Source of the DNA: an uncultured Aquimarina sp.
GTDB taxonomy: Bacteria; Bacteroidota; Bacteroidia; Flavobacteriales; Flavobacteriaceae
DNA: 54,647 bases
Direction: 5' to 3'
Assembly: GCA_947489195.1 (NCBI GenBank)
Contig: CANLCT010000030.1
Coordinates: 1-54,647, forward strand
Positions within the stretch are counted from its first letter, which is position 1. Every line of letters begins with the position of its first letter. The translations under genes were made by a program, and so were the position numbers. Positions 1-9,421 of the stretch are shown here, piece by piece. The notes below the pieces were generated by a model. It did no database searches. It had not been told where the DNA came from and was given only the letters and a program-made list of their open reading frames with translations.

Positions 1-67
1 TCAACACTATAATTTACTAAATATTCTGCTTTTTTTGTCTATGTTTTTACTCTTTCTTAAGTCGAAC

Positions 68-250
68 TCACGTTAAATTATACTCGGGTGCATTTTTTGT
101 ATAAGAAGCAAAACTCGTTGTTAATTCTTTTGAAAGGACCGATTTTGTTGCTGTTGGCAACGATTCGTTATTAGTTGTGTCATCTTTTTCACATGAAAAT
201 AAAAATAATGAAATAATTAGAGTTAATAGAAGCTGATTTGACTTTTTCAT
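68..250 (-). CDS. Small putative lipoprotein
   Basis: A 60-residue protein starts MKKSNQLLLTLIISLFLFSC. This is a basic N-terminus, a hydrophobic stretch and a lipobox (LFSC), followed by an acidic DD stretch, so it should be exported by Sec and lipidated at Cys20. The mature part is only about 40 residues and has no recognisable domain. It ends abruptly at a TGA at 68-70, so it may be the N-terminal remnant of a longer lipoprotein. No function can be assigned. The signal sequence is convincing; whether this is a complete gene is not. Confidence 0.5.
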   Translation of the reverse strand: MKKSNQLLLTLIISLFLFSCEKDDTTNNESLPTATKSVLSKELTTSFASYTKNAPEYNLT

Positions 251-374
251 AGTTTTAAATTTTTGTTAATGAATTTATATATGTTTTTATATATGACAAT
301 TCATTAACAAAAATCCCTAAATAAAAGTTGACATTTTGAAGCTAACTACTATTACTATGGAATAAAAGGTTCTT

Positions 375-1505
375 TTACTTTCGTATAAGTACTCCTTTTT
401 TATTGTGAATTTTTATTTTATAATGATCTTCTAAATAGTCAAAATTATCACTATCTAGATTTTTTTCCTGTATATCCATCCAGTCTGGGGCTACATGTGC
501 ATTATCAAATTTAGCCTCAAGTATAATGGCGTTTTTAAAATTTACTTGTATAAGATCTGCACCTGAAAAATCAACATTTGATAAATTAGCATTTTCAAAA
601 TTTATAATTTTTAGTGAAGCTCCTTTAAAGTTTGCTTGGTTTAGGTTTGCATTAAAAAAACTTGATTCAACAATATCTGTACGCGAAAAATTGGACTTTT
701 TTAAATAAGCATTATTAAATTGGCTTTTATGAATGTAAGATTTCATAAAATTAGACGCATCCATTTTTGCATGATTGAGGTTAAGGTTTTTTAAATCGAT
801 ACCAGTAATACTAGCATTCGTAAGCTCTGCATATTCAAAATTTAGTAATGATGCTAGAGTTTGTTTTGTGTTTTGATCTATCATTTTGCCTAAATCAATA
901 TTACTTTCTAACATTGACATTAGCAAGTAGCCTCTTTCGGGACTTACAGGTTTACTTATTAGTGTGTCTTTATCTAAATATCGATAGGGTTTTAAAATTT
1001 TACTCATAGCAATAATTCGAGTGCTATTCGCTTTCGAAATTTTACCATTATTACGAAACCCATCGGTAGTAACATCCTTAATCATTTGATCTAACACAAA
1101 AAGCATGGAACTACGCCTGTCGGCTTCTTGTAAATTTGTTTGCTGCCCTAAGCGCTCATTTTGTCCTGTAATTAATTCATTTTGATTACGTAAATAATAT
1201 ACTTGTATGAGTAAGAATAGTGTGGGCAGCAAAGAAGTAAGAATTAAAAAAACTCCAATTCGAGTGATACGCATAAATAATGCGGTAAGTAAATCAGAAA
1301 CAGTGTTTTTAGAAACACTTCTTTTTTCTTCAAGCTCAGTAAAAAAATCAGTAATGGCATTTTTTAAATTAGTTCCTAAAAAACTAGCAGAAATTTTTTT
1401 AGTAAACCTGGCACGTTTAGCCCATTTTTCTTTTTTTTTGCTATCGTGTTTATCAAGTTCGGCTTTTAAGCGCTTATTTTCTTCTTCTAAATTTGAATAA
1501 TCCAT
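375..1505 (-). CDS. Membrane-anchored pentapeptide repeat protein
   Basis: The protein has 376 residues. The N-terminus is charged and coiled-coil-like (EEENKRLKAELDKHDSKKKEKW, about 7-28). A hydrophobic segment follows around residues 83-103 (IGVFLILTSLLPTLFLLIQV), then a second helical stretch rich in Q and N. From about 215 to 335 it has tandem A(D/N)LXX-type pentapeptide repeats, for example NLNQANFKGASL and NLSNVDFSGADL, which fold as a right-handed quadrilateral beta-helix. Such repeats often serve as protein-protein scaffolds; the substrate or partner is unknown. The C-terminus is basic. The start is the only ATG before the coiled coil. It is monocistronic, with no operon partner. Confidence 0.85.
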   Translation of the reverse strand: MDYSNLEEENKRLKAELDKHDSKKKEKWAKRARFTKKISASFLGTNLKNAITDFFTELEEKRSVSKNTVSDLLTALFMRITRIGVFLILTSLLPTLFLLIQVYYLRNQNELITGQNERLGQQTNLQEADRRSSMLFVLDQMIKDVTTDGFRNNGKISKANSTRIIAMSKILKPYRYLDKDTLISKPVSPERGYLLMSMLESNIDLGKMIDQNTKQTLASLLNFEYAELTNASITGIDLKNLNLNHAKMDASNFMKSYIHKSQFNNAYLKKSNFSRTDIVESSFFNANLNQANFKGASLKIINFENANLSNVDFSGADLIQVNFKNAIILEAKFDNAHVAPDWMDIQEKNLDSDNFDYLEDHYKIKIHNKKGVLIRK

Positions 1506-1677
1506 AGCATATTGGGGTTTACATGTGAAAATAGTAAAAAATTACGCTTGATTAAAGTTTTATTTGATTCAGAATATTTTGTAATCGAAATACATAAAAT
1601 TTGTTGAGCTTTGTTAGTATTGATTTGATTGGCAAAGCTAAGGGTAGGACACGTCAAGGCTTGCCTTGAAATAAAAA

Positions 1678-1704
1678 AGCTAACTCCAATTAATGAAGTT
1701 AGCT
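1678..1704 (-). terminator. Rho-independent terminator (bidirectional form)
   Basis: A perfect 8-bp stem, AGCTAACT (1678-1685) with AGTTAGCT (1697-1704), is flanked by an A-run on the left and a T-run on the right. It lies 27 bp past the stop codon of the G8-domain gene. It could terminate transcription from either side. Confidence 0.8.
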
Positions 1705-1730
1705 TTTTTTAATTATTTGTTTTTGATTTT

Positions 1731-4700
1731 TTATTTTACGATAAACTTTTCTACATGATAAGCTTTGTTGATTTTAGCGGTTAAAAGATACAGTCCTTTT
1801 TCAAGTGTTGATACATTTATTTGTGTTAAGGATTCATTTTTAAAAATTCCAGACATTATTCGTTTTCCTTCTAAATTGGTTACCGTGTACGTGGCAGTAC
1901 TACTACCTTGTTCATTAGCTAAAGGAAAACTAACAGTTAGAACATCCGATACAGGGTTTGGATAAACTTTTAATGCTTCAGTGCTTTTGTTTGGTAAAGA
2001 TTTGTTTGCTTTTGAGGGTAATGGATTAACAAAATCTACATCAACTTTAGTTACTGACCAGTTTTGATCACTTCCTCCATTATCTCTAAATTCTAGTGAT
2101 AAAAATCTATCTGTTACTTCAATGTCAAATGTTTTTTGTTCAAATTGTCCTGCTCTTGTGTTTACAGGATTTGTGAATTTTGATCCGCTTTCAGCATTTA
2201 TTTGCTGTTGATCGTGAGGGAAACTTGCATCACCAAAAGTAACTCTAACGCGATAGGTAGCATTAGGAATTCTCACATAAAAAGTTTTTCTTTCCGAAGC
2301 AAAGATCAAATCTCTGTTTAAATTACTTGTTCCATTAGTATTTCCTCGATCCCGAGCTGATAAATTGGCAATACTTGACCAACCAAAATTACTACCTCTA
2401 GTAGTATTAGTTACACGAGTATACCCAGCTTGTAAAGGAGAATTAGAAGTACCAAAATCAAATCGGAATTGCAATTTTTCAATTTTGATTGCCGATGTTA
2501 AGTCATTGAAGTTTTCACTTGAAAGACAACTATTATCAGTAAATAATTCTAAAGTTTTTCCTGAAGGGCCACCATGTTGATATAAGGTGACTTTATATCC
2601 ATTTGGTACTCTTACAGAAGATAATTGATCATTAGGAAATCTATCAGTAAACTGTTTTAGGGCATAGGTTCCTTCTTGCAAGGCAACACTGTTACCACGA
2701 TAGTTACAATGAGGGTACAATACTACCTGATTAGTAGTATTAGTTACTGTAGTAGCTGGGTCATTAACACTTATTCGAAGTGTAGCTTCTTTGGTACTTC
2801 CGTTATTATCAGTTGCTACAACTCTAAGGTTATAATTTCCGGCTCTTAAATTTTGTAACGAAGTATCATTCTGATTGTCGGCACCCCACTCATAAGGGCT
2901 GGTATTCTCAGTTCTAACCAATGTGTTATTTAGATATAGCTTTACATTGCTAATTGTTCCATCAGCATCATTAGCATTTACGTTAACATATAAGTCATCT
3001 CCAACAGTTAAGTTATTATTAGTTGGCGTAACAAAACTAACCTGAGGATCCGAATTATTTACAGGACCAACGACGGTATCGGCTTCTACAAAATGAATCC
3101 AATTGCCATGTATACCTTCTCCTCGGTTCATTATTTTTACATACAAATCATTATTATTTGCTCTGAAATAACTATCTCGTTTAGCGTTTCTAAGTCTACT
3201 TAAAGAATTAACAAGGGCAAAATCTTGTTTACTACTAAGGTTCTGGGGTTTTATATTATTTGCTTGATTAACAATTTTTAATATTGCGCCTATTGAATTT
3301 GAAGGCATTGCCCAATGATGTACTGTCAGCCTTAATTCATTTTTGTTGGTGTCAAACCCATCGGGGAATCTTACAGTATATTCTTCCTCTGCCCAAAGCC
3401 CAATTCTTCTTTGATTAAAATTATTTCTTTTAACAAAGTCTCTAGTTACTCCAATTGGGGAGGTAATTGTAATCTTTGGTCTTTTATTTTCTTGCTCAGG
3501 GTTAGAGCTTGTAGGGGTTTCAAGGTTAAGATAACGTTTTTTTGTAAGTATAGATTTAAATTGATCATTAGTACTTCCTGTTCTTTTGTCTCCAGCTTCA
3601 GTGTCAAGAGTCCATTCATCTAAAGGAGCAAATGAATAGCCTGGTCCACCTCCAAACCTTCCGGTAAGTGTACCATCTCTATCATAAACATCTCTAATAC
3701 CGATATGATTAGATCTTTGTGTTTTATTCATATTTGCATAAGAGCCATCATTTTCATAAGATAAACCTTCAGTTTCAGCACCAGATCGTACTCTATTACC
3801 GCCACCTTGAGGAACAAAAAACCTTCCAGTCACACCTGCAATATGAGCGTTTTCAATAATTGTATTTCCGTGATAAAGAGCTAGACCCGTAACTTCATTA
3901 TCTTTTCTTTCATTTAAATTTCCACGGCTTCTTACAACAAGTAGTGCGTCTTTAATAAGATTAGGATCAGAATCCCAACTAATATAATTGTTATCTGCAG
4001 CTTTAAAATTAGGAAAAGTATGTCTTACATTTGAAACAAGTGGATATAATCCAATTCTTGTTAAATAGATAGTTAGATTTTTATAAATAGGATCGATATT
4101 GCCAAAAGTACGTTCATTTTCACCAAAAGCACCACCACCACCTGGAATTGATCCGCGTAAAGCAACTACAAATCCTGTTCTAGAAGAATGAACAGTATTG
4201 TGATCAAAATTGGCTAAAGGTGTTTCTCTAGGTTTAAAATTAGCATAATCTGCAATTCTGCTAGCAGCACCTCTGGGTAATGCCGGTTGTCCAAACCAAA
4301 TTCCCGATCCTTCACATCCAGCCACTACATTACCAACATAATCATTACCTGCATTTCCAATCCAGAATGCTGAAGTGGTTCTAGAACGATCTCCTCTATC
4401 AAAAAAGCGATCTGTATCATCAACTACAAAAGCAGCGGCACCTTTTCGATCATCATCGGGATCAACCCTATGAATACCAAAGGCAATATTATTTATAAAC
4501 TTATTATTTAGCTCAACTCCATCTTCTGTAAAAAAACCATGTCCATGTACATCATGTAAAACAACACCTTCAACAACAACATTGTCTGTAGTATGTACTA
4601 CAACACCGCGATTATTACTATTGGTTATAGATGAGTTTTTTATGTAATCTCCAGCACGATCTCTGGCAACATGCCAATGAAAAGGATACCTGCCAAGTCT

Positions 4701-5744
4701 TCCTGATTGTCCCATAAGGTCAAGCTGAACACCATCAACACTAATTTGACCAGCAGAAGGCATAATCATAATATGAGCACCAACTCCATTTTTAGCTTTT
4801 CCATTAGTTTCTTTGGTCAATCTAGCTCTATCACCAAAGAAATTATCGGTATCTTGAGCTTCCGTTCCTTTTATTTTAATATTCCGACTCAATAAGGCTA
4901 CTTCAGCCCGCATGTCTATGGAAAAGGTTTTTCCAGGATTAATGCTTTGAGAATCTAAATTAGTACCATAAGTTTCAATTTCGCCATAGTGCATATATGT
5001 TAAAGCTCGATTAAGCGTTAATCTAGTAGTAGTACCTAGATTTTGAATGGCTGTAATGGTTCGAACATCTTCATGCGAATAATCTGTGGCACTACTTGCA
5101 ATTACGATTTGATCACCAACTTCCCAATTTAGTATTCCATCATGTTGTGGGGATAGTGCACCTGAATGATTGCGATCAATAACATTAGCAACAGTTATAG
5201 TGTTGGCACCAACTCTAGCTGTTTGCGACAATTTTGTAAAAGGCAACTTGTCTTCTCCAAAAAACTGAAGCCTTCCACCTCCACCAGCCATCAAGAAGCC
5301 ATCATTTTTTTTAATGTCCATAGTCATTCCATTTGCCATGGGAACAGATTGATTGGCATTGGGATTAGTACCTGTTAGCGTGAGTGTAAAATTTCCGCGA
5401 TTAAAACGATTATTGGCTGTGCCAATTCTAAAAACACCTGCGCTATTTACATGAATCCACCGTGTATTAAGTGATTTGTTTAGGTTTCCATTTTCGTTGA
5501 CATTTAGTGTGCCGTGAACGACGACCTCTTTTGCTGTGTGATTACCCACAATATTGATGCGGTGGTTTTTGCTGATAATAGCTCTTTTATTAGCATTTGG
5601 GATGCCATTATCCCATGAGTTGGTTGTATTCCAGTTTCCGTTTGCGATAGATTTTGTTACATTATTTTGAGCACTAATATTTATGTATACAAAAAACAAA
5701 AAACCGAATACAATCCTTAATGAGCAGTAGGATGTAATTTTCAT
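1731..5744 (-). CDS. Secreted G8-domain multidomain protein with T9SS sorting signal
   Basis: The protein has 1337 residues and a signal peptide (about 1-25). A G8 domain (about 30-150, with NGNWNTTNSWDNG near its start) is followed by a long parallel-beta-helix-like region (to about 700) with repeated N/V/G-rich turns. This architecture resembles CEMIP/TMEM2, animal proteins of hyaluronan turnover. An Ig/PKD-like domain follows (about 895-990), then a segment resembling a beta/gamma-crystallin fold (about 1005-1090, LYPHCNYRGNSVAL), a malectin-like carbohydrate-binding region (about 1092-1240, FDFGTSNSP) and a T9SS type A C-terminal domain (about 1262-1337, VYPNPVSDVLTVSF). It should cross the outer membrane by T9SS and act on or bind extracellular polysaccharide. 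That activity is inferred from domains; the substrate is unknown. Confidence 0.85.
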   Translation of the reverse strand: MKITSYCSLRIVFGFLFFVYINISAQNNVTKSIANGNWNTTNSWDNGIPNANKRAIISKNHRINIVGNHTAKEVVVHGTLNVNENGNLNKSLNTRWIHVNSAGVFRIGTANNRFNRGNFTLTLTGTNPNANQSVPMANGMTMDIKKNDGFLMAGGGGRLQFFGEDKLPFTKLSQTARVGANTITVANVIDRNHSGALSPQHDGILNWEVGDQIVIASSATDYSHEDVRTITAIQNLGTTTRLTLNRALTYMHYGEIETYGTNLDSQSINPGKTFSIDMRAEVALLSRNIKIKGTEAQDTDNFFGDRARLTKETNGKAKNGVGAHIMIMPSAGQISVDGVQLDLMGQSGRLGRYPFHWHVARDRAGDYIKNSSITNSNNRGVVVHTTDNVVVEGVVLHDVHGHGFFTEDGVELNNKFINNIAFGIHRVDPDDDRKGAAAFVVDDTDRFFDRGDRSRTTSAFWIGNAGNDYVGNVVAGCEGSGIWFGQPALPRGAASRIADYANFKPRETPLANFDHNTVHSSRTGFVVALRGSIPGGGGAFGENERTFGNIDPIYKNLTIYLTRIGLYPLVSNVRHTFPNFKAADNNYISWDSDPNLIKDALLVVRSRGNLNERKDNEVTGLALYHGNTIIENAHIAGVTGRFFVPQGGGNRVRSGAETEGLSYENDGSYANMNKTQRSNHIGIRDVYDRDGTLTGRFGGGPGYSFAPLDEWTLDTEAGDKRTGSTNDQFKSILTKKRYLNLETPTSSNPEQENKRPKITITSPIGVTRDFVKRNNFNQRRIGLWAEEEYTVRFPDGFDTNKNELRLTVHHWAMPSNSIGAILKIVNQANNIKPQNLSSKQDFALVNSLSRLRNAKRDSYFRANNNDLYVKIMNRGEGIHGNWIHFVEADTVVGPVNNSDPQVSFVTPTNNNLTVGDDLYVNVNANDADGTISNVKLYLNNTLVRTENTSPYEWGADNQNDTSLQNLRAGNYNLRVVATDNNGSTKEATLRISVNDPATTVTNTTNQVVLYPHCNYRGNSVALQEGTYALKQFTDRFPNDQLSSVRVPNGYKVTLYQHGGPSGKTLELFTDNSCLSSENFNDLTSAIKIEKLQFRFDFGTSNSPLQAGYTRVTNTTRGSNFGWSSIANLSARDRGNTNGTSNLNRDLIFASERKTFYVRIPNATYRVRVTFGDASFPHDQQQINAESGSKFTNPVNTRAGQFEQKTFDIEVTDRFLSLEFRDNGGSDQNWSVTKVDVDFVNPLPSKANKSLPNKSTEALKVYPNPVSDVLTVSFPLANEQGSSTATYTVTNLEGKRIMSGIFKNESLTQINVSTLEKGLYLLTAKINKAYHVEKFIVK

Positions 5745-6381
5745 AACATTAATTGATTAAGTTTCTACTTTAACGATAAGTAAAAGCTATTATTATGTTA
5801 TGATTTATATGTTTCGATAAAATACTTAATTATTTGTTGTAATAAAAAAAAATCTTACGCTTTTTTGTTTTTTATGATAATTTCGATTTTTAATTTGATT
5901 TTATATGATGTTGTAATTTTTGCTGCTATTTTATTGATAATACTTTTGTATTTTGTCTTTTTTGTTTGATTATTATTATGTTTTTATTTTACGTTTTTTA
6001 GCTTTTATAATCTATTTTTAAATAGTATAAGCTGGAAATAAGGCGATTATCACATTTTAAAATACACCTGTAATCTAGTACCTATTTTATTTGATGTACT
6101 ACGCAGTTTTAAAACTTTGGATCGTATTTGAGTAGTGTTAGTTATTAGAGTTGTAAATTTTACTTTGAATAATAGTAATTTTTTAAAATTGAATTTGCTT
6201 TTACTTAACAAGTTTTTTAAGTTCTTAAACTTATATAAATGGTTTTTAGCAAGCTTATTTTTTGTCATTATTTTACTTGATTATTTTTAGTAGAGGCAAA
6301 TCAACAGCTAGTAAAAAAGTATATTTGTTTTATATTTCAATTGCTTAAAATTAAGTGATCAGATATAAGTATTTGTTTGAT
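5745..6381. other. AT-rich intergenic region without a supported gene
   Basis: This stretch of about 640 bases separates the divergent G8 gene and the kinase gene. It is very AT-rich. One reading frame at 6050-6268 encodes a Lys/Asn/Leu-rich peptide with no domain or signal and is not accepted as a gene. The only signal seen is a -7-like box before the kinase gene. Confidence 0.6.
6320..6327 (+). promoter_or_regulatory. Putative -7 box (TAnnTTTG type)
   Basis: TATATTTG matches the Bacteroidota sigma-A -7 consensus and lies 55 bp before the ATG at 6382. No TTG is found 19 bp upstream, so only half of the promoter is supported. Confidence 0.35.
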
Positions 6382-7152
6382 ATGAAAAAAATAATAACAG
6401 CTTCTAAGTTTGAATTGGATAAAGAATCGCTTTTAAATTTGATTAGTAATTTTGATAGTATAGGAAATGTTTTTGGGAATCAAAATAGGAATACTATAAA
6501 GGTAGTTTCTTTTGGAGATTTGTTGCTTAACATTAAGTCTTTTAAGCCTCCTGGTTTATTAAATAAGATTATTTATGGCCATTTTAGAAAAACTAAGGCT
6601 GTTCGGTCTTATAACTATGCCAATACATTAATTGAAAAGGGGATAGGGACACCACAACCTATAGCTTGTTTAGAAGATTCGGATATAATTGGACTTACTA
6701 ATAGTTTTTATGTGAGTGAACATATTAATGCCGATTTAACCTTCAGAGAGCTGGTCGAGGAACCTGATTTTATTGACCATGAACAAATTCTACGTCAATT
6801 CGTAAGGTTTACGCATCAGTTGCATGAGGCAGAAATTTTATTTAAAGACCATTCACCGGGTAATACATTAATTTTAAAAAAAGGAGATAGGTATAACTTT
6901 TATTTGGTTGACTTGAACCGAATGGATTTTAAAAATTTAACATTTCAAGAACGGATGAAAAATTTTTCGCGGCTAACACCAAAAAAAGAAATGATTAGTG
7001 TTATGAGTGATGAATATGCTAGTCTTACTGGAATGGATTATCAGTTAGTTTTTAATGAAATGTGGAAGCAAACTTCAAAATTTCAAGAAAAATTTTTTAG
7101 GAAAAGAAGATTGAAAAGAAAATTTCTTTTTTGGAAGAATTACACCGACTAG
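6382..7152 (+). CDS. Kdo/WaaP-family lipopolysaccharide kinase-like protein
   Basis: A protein of about 256 residues with protein-kinase-like catalytic signatures. KDHSPGNTLI supplies the catalytic-loop Asp and Asn, and VDLNRMDF supplies the metal-binding Asp of a DFG-like motif. This pattern is typical of Kdo kinase/WaaP proteins, which phosphorylate lipid A-core sugars on the cytoplasmic face of the inner membrane. The ATG at 6382 (MKKIITASKF) is preferred; an in-frame GTG at 6355 would add nine residues. The stop overlaps the convergent glycosyltransferase gene by 4 bp, and two LPS-type glycosyltransferases lie next door, which supports a role in LPS core modification. The exact sugar acceptor is unknown. 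Confidence 0.8.
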   Translation: MKKIITASKFELDKESLLNLISNFDSIGNVFGNQNRNTIKVVSFGDLLLNIKSFKPPGLLNKIIYGHFRKTKAVRSYNYANTLIEKGIGTPQPIACLEDSDIIGLTNSFYVSEHINADLTFRELVEEPDFIDHEQILRQFVRFTHQLHEAEILFKDHSPGNTLILKKGDRYNFYLVDLNRMDFKNLTFQERMKNFSRLTPKKEMISVMSDEYASLTGMDYQLVFNEMWKQTSKFQEKFFRKRRLKRKFLFWKNYTD

Positions 7153-8276
7153 TCATTTTTATTTAATAAGTTTAGGTAAGTTTCCTGCCATTGATTGGCT
7201 ATAATTTCATCATTAAATTTTTGAACAAAATCTAAGCCAAAAGTAGCCATTTGGTTACATAGGTCGGGATCCCCCCATAGTTTTAAAATGTTATCTTTTA
7301 ATTCTGAATAATTTTTAGGATCAACAAAAATACTATGTGGACCAGCAGCTTCGCTAAAACATCCGTTTTTACTTGTAATAACAGGTGTAGCACTGTACAA
7401 AGCTTCAATTATTGGAATACCAAAACCTTCAAATAATGATGGATATACAAAAATGCTAGCCAATTGATATACACAGGCTAGTTCTTCTATTGTCAAACCC
7501 TGTAAAAAAAAGACTTGATTTTTTAAGCCTTCTTTTTTAATTAATGCATCAATTTTTTCATAATATGGCGTTTTTCGACCAATTACAACTAAATTAATAT
7601 CAGTTCCTTTAATAGCTTCAACAATACTAAGCAAGTTTTTTCTAAATTCTATAGTGCCAACATTTAAAATGTATTTTTGGGGGAGCTTGTATTTTTGTAT
7701 TGTTTTTTGAGAAATTTCTATACTAGCCTTACTTTTAAAAGCTTTATGGCAGCCTTGATAGATGACTTTGATTTTTTTGGGATCAGTTTTAAAAAATTGA
7801 ATGATGTCTTGTTTTGTTTGTTCACTTATAGCTACAATTAAATCAGCATTTTTTAAAGCATTTTTAGTTTTTTTGGTATAAATAGCTACATCAATTTTTT
7901 TATAAAATTGTGGATACCTTAAAAAAATTAAGTCATGTATACTTACTATAGATTTTATAGTAGTTTTTTCAATTCCTACAGGGATTTCAGCCGAAAGTCC
8001 ATGATATATATTAATCCCTTCATTTTTTAGGTCTTTAATACATTTCTTACTTCTCCAAAGGGAGCTTAATTTTTTATCAATAAACTGAGTAGGTAAATGC
8101 TCAAAAATAGTTTTGTTATCAATGGTTAATCGATCTATTTTTTTTGGTTTAGGATTGAAAAGGTGATATTCGTTTTCAGGATAATAACGACTTAAAACCT
8201 GAATTAAATCACGACTAAAATTTCCTAGTCCAGTAGTGTTGTGAAAAAGCCTTTTAGCATCGTAACCAATTTTCAT
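7149..8276 (-). CDS. Glycosyltransferase family 4 (GT-B)
   Basis: A 375-residue retaining GT-B enzyme. The N-terminal half starts MKIGYDAKRLFHNTTGLGNF, a glycine-rich acceptor-side loop. The C-terminal half has the GT4 signatures ILNVGTIEFRKNL and YPSLFEGFGIPIIEA, whose E-x7-E motif binds the nucleotide sugar. It probably adds a sugar to LPS core or O-glycan in the cytoplasm. The start codon shares one base with the stop of the upstream GT9 gene (TAATG), which suggests translational coupling. The donor sugar cannot be read from the sequence. Confidence 0.9.
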   Translation of the reverse strand: MKIGYDAKRLFHNTTGLGNFSRDLIQVLSRYYPENEYHLFNPKPKKIDRLTIDNKTIFEHLPTQFIDKKLSSLWRSKKCIKDLKNEGINIYHGLSAEIPVGIEKTTIKSIVSIHDLIFLRYPQFYKKIDVAIYTKKTKNALKNADLIVAISEQTKQDIIQFFKTDPKKIKVIYQGCHKAFKSKASIEISQKTIQKYKLPQKYILNVGTIEFRKNLLSIVEAIKGTDINLVVIGRKTPYYEKIDALIKKEGLKNQVFFLQGLTIEELACVYQLASIFVYPSLFEGFGIPIIEALYSATPVITSKNGCFSEAAGPHSIFVDPKNYSELKDNILKLWGDPDLCNQMATFGLDFVQKFNDEIIANQWQETYLNLLNKND

Positions 8277-9307
8277 TAAGGTAAGTTTTTTGATAAAAAT
8301 GTATTCAATTTAGGAGTTATTAAATCTGGAGTAAATTTAGCATATAATTTTTGAGAATCAATTGTTTCAGGAGTTTCTATAAAATCCAATATATGAATAG
8401 ATACATTTTTAAAATCATCTTCGCCGTGGTTCCATGATGATTTACTAATTTGAGGTGAAAAAATAGAAAAGGTTGGTATATTTAATGCTTTAGCCATATT
8501 GGTAGCACCTCCTTCATTTCCAATTAAGGCATTGCAATGGGCAGTAATAGCTAAAAACTCGCGTAAACTTTTGCCATAAATATCCAATAAAATATTCTTT
8601 TTAGTTTGGAGTTCACATTTGTTGTAAATAGCCGTAACTTCTTCTAATTGCGATGGAATATAATTTACTAATAATATAGCTTGTGTATTTCTTACTACAT
8701 TATCTAAAATTTTAGCCATGTATGTATGAGGATAAGTTTTCGCATTAGAACTACCAAGTATACTTACCATTAGAAGTTTATTATTTTTAACTTTTTCAAG
8801 TTTTTTTGCAGCCGCTTCTAATTCAGTGTTACTCAAATATATTTTAGGAGTTATTGTGTAGTCAATGGTGTCTACTAATTTTTCAAGTAAGTTAAGTCGG
8901 TGTTCAATACTTGTGTTGCACCCGTTTTTCGAAATCGGATAGCGTTCCATGGTATGAGTATAAATAAATTTGCTGTAGGGTTTATAGAATGAACTTTTTA
9001 TGGTTGCTCTGGAAAATAAACTAATGAGATTACTTTCTATTTTACCGTAAGAATCAATAATCCATGAGTAGTTTTCTTTTCTTATAGAAGAAATAAACTT
9101 TAGAAAAGACCATTTATTTTTTCGATGTTCAGAAGTTAATACTATTATTTGATCAACAAAAGGATTGCCTGTAACAACTGGTTTTGTATTACTGTTTATT
9201 AAATAATGTATAACGCAATTTGGGTAGTTTGCTTTTAATGTTTCACAAATTACGGTACTTGTAAGTACATCACCAATCATTTTTTGTTGTATCACCAGTA
9301 TTTTCAT
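8276..9307 (-). CDS. Glycosyltransferase family 9 (heptosyltransferase-like)
   Basis: A 343-residue protein beginning MKILVIQQKMIGDVLTSTVI, the usual N-terminus of ADP-heptose:LPS heptosyltransferases. It has a C-terminal GNEGGATNMAKAL loop, equivalent to the GT9 donor-binding D/N-x-G-x-x-H/N region. Family members transfer heptose or related sugars to the inner core of LPS. It is the first gene of a two-gene unit with the downstream GT4, coupled through a TAATG overlap. The nearby Kdo-kinase-like gene fits an LPS core locus. True heptose specificity is not established in Flavobacteriaceae. Confidence 0.88.
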   Translation of the reverse strand: MKILVIQQKMIGDVLTSTVICETLKANYPNCVIHYLINSNTKPVVTGNPFVDQIIVLTSEHRKNKWSFLKFISSIRKENYSWIIDSYGKIESNLISLFSRATIKSSFYKPYSKFIYTHTMERYPISKNGCNTSIEHRLNLLEKLVDTIDYTITPKIYLSNTELEAAAKKLEKVKNNKLLMVSILGSSNAKTYPHTYMAKILDNVVRNTQAILLVNYIPSQLEEVTAIYNKCELQTKKNILLDIYGKSLREFLAITAHCNALIGNEGGATNMAKALNIPTFSIFSPQISKSSWNHGEDDFKNVSIHILDFIETPETIDSQKLYAKFTPDLITPKLNTFLSKNLP

Positions 9308-9362
9308 AAAGCAAAAATATAAAACAAGTCAAAGATTAGAGAGTAGAATAACAATTTAAAAT

Positions 9363-9401
9363 AAAAAGCCAGAAATTATAGTATATAACTTCTGGCTTTT
9401 T
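9363..9401 (-). terminator. Terminator downstream of dapD
   Basis: A perfect 12-bp stem, AAAAAGCCAGAA (9363-9374) with TTCTGGCTTTTT (9390-9401), starts about 20 bp after the dapD stop. It is flanked by A/T runs and could work in both directions. Confidence 0.85.
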
Positions 9402-9421
9402 GTCAATTTTTAACTGTTAAA

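Noticed and set aside
6050..6268. Reading frame of 72 codons on the minus strand
   Set aside because: The peptide is dominated by Lys, Leu, Asn and Thr in very AT-rich DNA, with no domain, signal or promoter. It is probably a chance frame.
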